DNA from: Leuctra nigra
Taxonomy: Eukaryota; Arthropoda; Insecta; Plecoptera; Leuctridae
Assembly: GCA_934045905.1 (NCBI GenBank)
Contig: OW203768.1
Coordinates: 10,816,316-10,880,315, forward strand
Direction of reading: 5' to 3'
Length of the DNA stretch: 64,000 nt
Shown: one piece after another, positions 61,144-64,000 of the stretch
How positions within the stretch are numbered: the first letter of the stretch is position 1
How the letters are laid out: every line of letters starts with the position of its first letter
Made by a program: the position numbers and the translations under genes
Notes under the pieces: generated by a model
What the model saw: only the letters and a program-made list of their open reading frames with translations
What the model was told of the DNA's origin: nothing
Databases searched by the model: none

Positions 61144-63093
61144 CCTAACTTTTTTTATTATATTATTATTCGAAATATGCAGAGTCTTGATTTATAGTAA
61201 TAAAACTAAAAAAACAACGTTTTAATTTTGTAACATTTTCTGATTTACATTCTAAAATAATACTTAATTTGATGTTTTCTTTAATTTTACATGGAGAGGT
61301 TGCTATATTATGTTTTTAATTTAGGGGCTTATGTATTTTGTATTTTTCAACTCCCTTTTACAATGAAATCTGCCATTTTGTTCAATTCGACTTAAATTTG
61401 ACAACGAGGAGGTAATGAATACCGTCTAAAACCTGAATTACAAAAATAATTTTCAATCATTACTCGAAATCAAAATATGTTAAGACAAAAACTAGCAAGT
61501 ACCTATAACATGTTTTAATCAGAATTCTTCAAGTATAAAATGTTGTTTACACCCCTAATTTTTAAATTTTCATATTCAATTAATATTATTGCTTTCATTT
61601 AGTTGTACCGTTGTTGTGTTTTAATTTCACAAATTCTGTTTCGAATTTGATTGAAAACATTGTTCCTTGCAATTCAGGCTAAAAGATCACCTACATGACC
61701 ATTCAGTGCAACTCGTCCGTTGTAAAAACAGAGTGCTACGTAAGATAATATGCTGGAGTATACAGGGAAATGTTTTCAGATAGAATAGTAGTTTAGAGCG
61801 ACGTGTAAAAAGTCAACACTACTTTAAAGTTGGATACAAAGTTGTTAAAGATGCTATGCGTTTGATAAAAGAAGATGAGATAACTATAAGACTTTGCCGA
61901 AAGGCGAAAACAATGATGTGTTAAAACATATTCTCACAAAATATCGCTGAATTTATGTGTTTTTAGGTGTATAAAGTGCGTTATAAAGTTTTTAAGAAGA
62001 TTTGTGGGTTTGAAAAGTACGTTACATTAATTAGAAAGTGAATCTAATAGTTTTTTTTCTGGAAAGAAGGTGTATAAATAAAATTGAAGAGTATTTTTAA
62101 AGATTCATAATTCATCAAAAACACTGTCGTTTAAAAAAATATAGATTACCTAGTTATGTCGATTATTATGGTAATAATAATTATTGCACATTCTATATGA
62201 TAAGTTGTGTCGGCATATTCTGCGTATCTTGCCTGTCATAAGATTTTCTTTCAGGCCGATTGGAATTCATTCTCAAAGTATCGCAGAGTAATTCATATTT
62301 TGTAAAAACAAAGCATCGTTTACTTGATATTTTTATGGAGTATTTAACAATACCACAGCACTTACTATATTATAATAGAAACAAATAATTTCACAGTGTA
62401 CTTAGGCTACAGTATTCCATGTGTTTTATTATTGCCATTGTTGAATAATGTGTGGTTTAAATTTCTTTCAATACAATAAAACAATTAAAAAAATAGTTAT
62501 TTTATCTATATTCCGTCATTCAATTGCTGAAATATTTGATCCTCAAGTACATGACCATCACATCCAATCATTCACAAGTCACTCATTCATATCACAGTTA
62601 CAGTTACCTATCTTTATTTATTGATAATCTGCCTTGGATTGGAACAAACTTACTGGAATCCCACACATTCAAAATTTCCCGCGCTGATGCATGCCCTGTC
62701 ATCTATGTACGTAGTTCCAGGTGGAACTACAAACGATTCGTCACGTTTGCTCAGTAGGTATGTAGATAAAGTAGTTTTTCAATATGGCGACTTACGTAAA
62801 CAACCTGTTGATTGATTGGAATTATGGTTTTTTTAAGTTTGACTCGTTATTGACAATACACAAGTAAGAAAAGAGACTTTATATAATTAAATCTATATTT
62901 CACACTGTTCTAAGGCATATAGCAGGTGCGTCATTTAAAAAAAGGTTTAAATTTGACACATTTGTCCGTCCTTAACCTAGATGTCACGTCTCAAAATGCT
63001 GTTTTTTTTATGTCAAGTAACAATATAGTTGACTGCTGAACTGTTATAGTGGACATCTTTGAACGAGAGTTGACGACAAACACCAACATAGCG
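61144..63093. other. Intergenic AT-rich DNA between ALP and the next gene
   Basis: No exon or repeat is recognised. The promoter and any 5' UTR of the downstream gene should lie toward its 3' end, but no core promoter motif stands out. Confidence 0.45.
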
Positions 63094-63185
63094 ATGGACG
63101 AGGGAGTGGATACCAGAAATGGAGATATGTCGCTCTCGGAGAGATGGAAATACGAAATTGTGTTTTGTCAGGATGCTTCGACAAG
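63094..63185 (+). CDS. Zeste-like Myb/SANT protein, first visible coding exon
   Basis: ATG at 63094 opens MDEGVDTRNGDMSLSERWKY, then EIVFCQDAST, up to donor ACAAG|GTAAGG at 63186. The exon ends with two bases of an Arg codon, and removing the 101-base intron 63186-63286 keeps the frame open into the Myb/SANT-like exon, which supports the model. The frame is open without ATG back to a TGA at 63037, so an upstream exon cannot be excluded. The N-terminal peptide itself matches nothing I know. An alternative is that translation starts at the ATG at 63288 and this exon is 5' UTR. Confidence 0.55.
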
Positions 63186-63286
63186 GTAAGGAATGAGCTC
63201 TTGACTTGGCTCTGACTCTGAATGCTTGAAGAACGTTTTTAAACTTTATCACTTTTTACGATCTATGATTGTATATTTCACAACAG

Positions 63287-63491
63287 GATGACTAAGAAGC
63301 GAGGAAGCAGAGCGACTACAAAGCAGTATGAATTGTTACTACAGTTCATGAGGGACCATCCAGTCTTCGCTACTGGTCAATATCATGGCACAGAAAGAAG
63401 GAAGAGTGCTGAACAACTCTGGGAGCGTCTCACATTTTTATTAAATAAAGATCCGATTGGGCCTGAAAAGTCTCCGGCAAGATGGATGACT
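63287..63491 (+). CDS. Zeste-like Myb/SANT DNA-binding domain, second visible exon (gene continues past this exon)
   Basis: After TTTCACAACAG the exon reads MTKKRGSRATTKQYELLLQF, then MRDHPVFATGQYHG, LWERLTFLLNKDPIGPEK and ARWMT. The spacing of Tyr/Leu, the HP.FA.G motif, the W..L...LN helix and a Trp near the end fit the Myb/SANT-like domain of the Drosophila zeste type, common in insect regulatory and transposon-linked proteins. The family's usual continuation (a VW.DWK-type helix) is missing because the exon ends at ACT|GTGAGT (63492, phase 0) and the next exon lies outside the window or is not recognised. It probably encodes a nuclear DNA-binding protein; targets unknown. Confidence 0.75.
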
Positions 63492-64000
63492 GTGAGTGGA
63501 AATTGTTAGATCTACTCTACTGAGGTCGCGTTGGCAAGAACAGTCATTCATGCAGAAAATGTAGAAAATTGTACTTAACAAACTGTGGGTCGATGATGGA
63601 ATGATTGCAAAGTTAGCCACGTTTTAAACTTTGTTAACACGCATCAGGGACTGGAACTGGAACTGAAAATATTATTATATATTTTTATTTTTTTTAACTG
63701 GAAGCATAATCAGAACCTACGTAGGTATTTAATTTTTGAACGCGACTATTTTCACCAGATGGTGAAAATAAAATAGCAGCAGCGGCTATTTTCACCAGGT
63801 ATTTTTACACTCACCAAGTGGACTATTAAAAGTGGGTTAAAATTAATATAAAGTTACCCAAATTAAGTTGGGTAACCATAATAAAACTATCTGATGCATG
63901 GACTCTTTTATTAACCGTTATTTGGGTTCCCATTGGTTCTTAAATTATTCAAGAAGTTCCAAAAGTTGATTTAAAATAAAAATTATTTCACCGAAATTTA
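63492..64000. other. Intron of the zeste-like gene with a perfect palindrome
   Basis: AT-rich with no recognised exon. At 63747-63770 the arms TATTTTCACCA and TGGTGAAAATA are perfect inverses around GA, and CTATTTTCACCAGG recurs just downstream at about 63786. Confidence 0.5.

Overview
The window is nuclear DNA of an animal, most likely an arthropod and probably an insect. It is an AT-rich background with GT..AG introns, tRNA-headed SINEs, many small terminal-inverted-repeat elements and an alkaline phosphatase closest in character to insect membrane-bound enzymes. I cannot name the species. Only two protein-coding genes can be supported, both on the + strand and both incomplete at a window edge.

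Gene 1 (5418-60869) is the 3' part of an alkaline phosphatase, in five exons: 5418-5596, 52741-52948, 57136-57276, 57929-58123 and 60373-60869. The exons join in frame and together encode the second half of the enzyme: the metal-site blocks THAT, VEGGRIDHAHH, TADHSH and THGGED, then a hydrophobic tail typical of a GPI-anchored enzyme. The N-terminal exons (nucleotide-site Asp, catalytic Ser) are not seen and should lie upstream or in the 200-base gap at 4784-4983. Gene 2 starts near 63094 and runs off the end. Its two visible exons encode the start of a Myb/SANT-like (zeste-type) DNA-binding domain.

The most striking feature is in the 47-kb intron between ALP exons 1 and 2. The last 16.8 kb (35934-52740) is a tandem array of a unit of exactly 100 bp. 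There are 167 consecutive full units with no indel, plus degenerate edge copies. The unit is the intron's own 3' splice site fused to about the first 64 nt of the exon that follows. The authentic exon at 52741 is in effect the 168th copy, the only one that continues into full coding sequence. Every unit therefore repeats a splice acceptor and the start of VILGGGRRHWLP, followed in frame by a stop. A smaller version occurs at the last exon: its acceptor plus exon head is present three times (acceptors end at 60184, 60276 and 60372), and the middle copy is open in frame and would insert 32 residues. One gene thus carries two independent 'acceptor + exon head' amplifications.

The rest is intronic or intergenic. 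There is a second, unrelated 100-bp satellite (15284-18265, 30 units) with a TA-flanked MITE inside its first unit; a 4 x 84-bp repeat (29284-29619); a family of MITEs with CGCGTTGATGAGCGAGC ends; a TTAA-flanked piggyBac-like MITE (11668-12025); a hAT-like element (53842-54308); an inverted pair of about 155-bp palindromic MITEs (54546-54701, 55471-55625); two further small MITEs; and full and decayed copies of one SINE. Long AT-rich stretches between these hold nothing I can assign.
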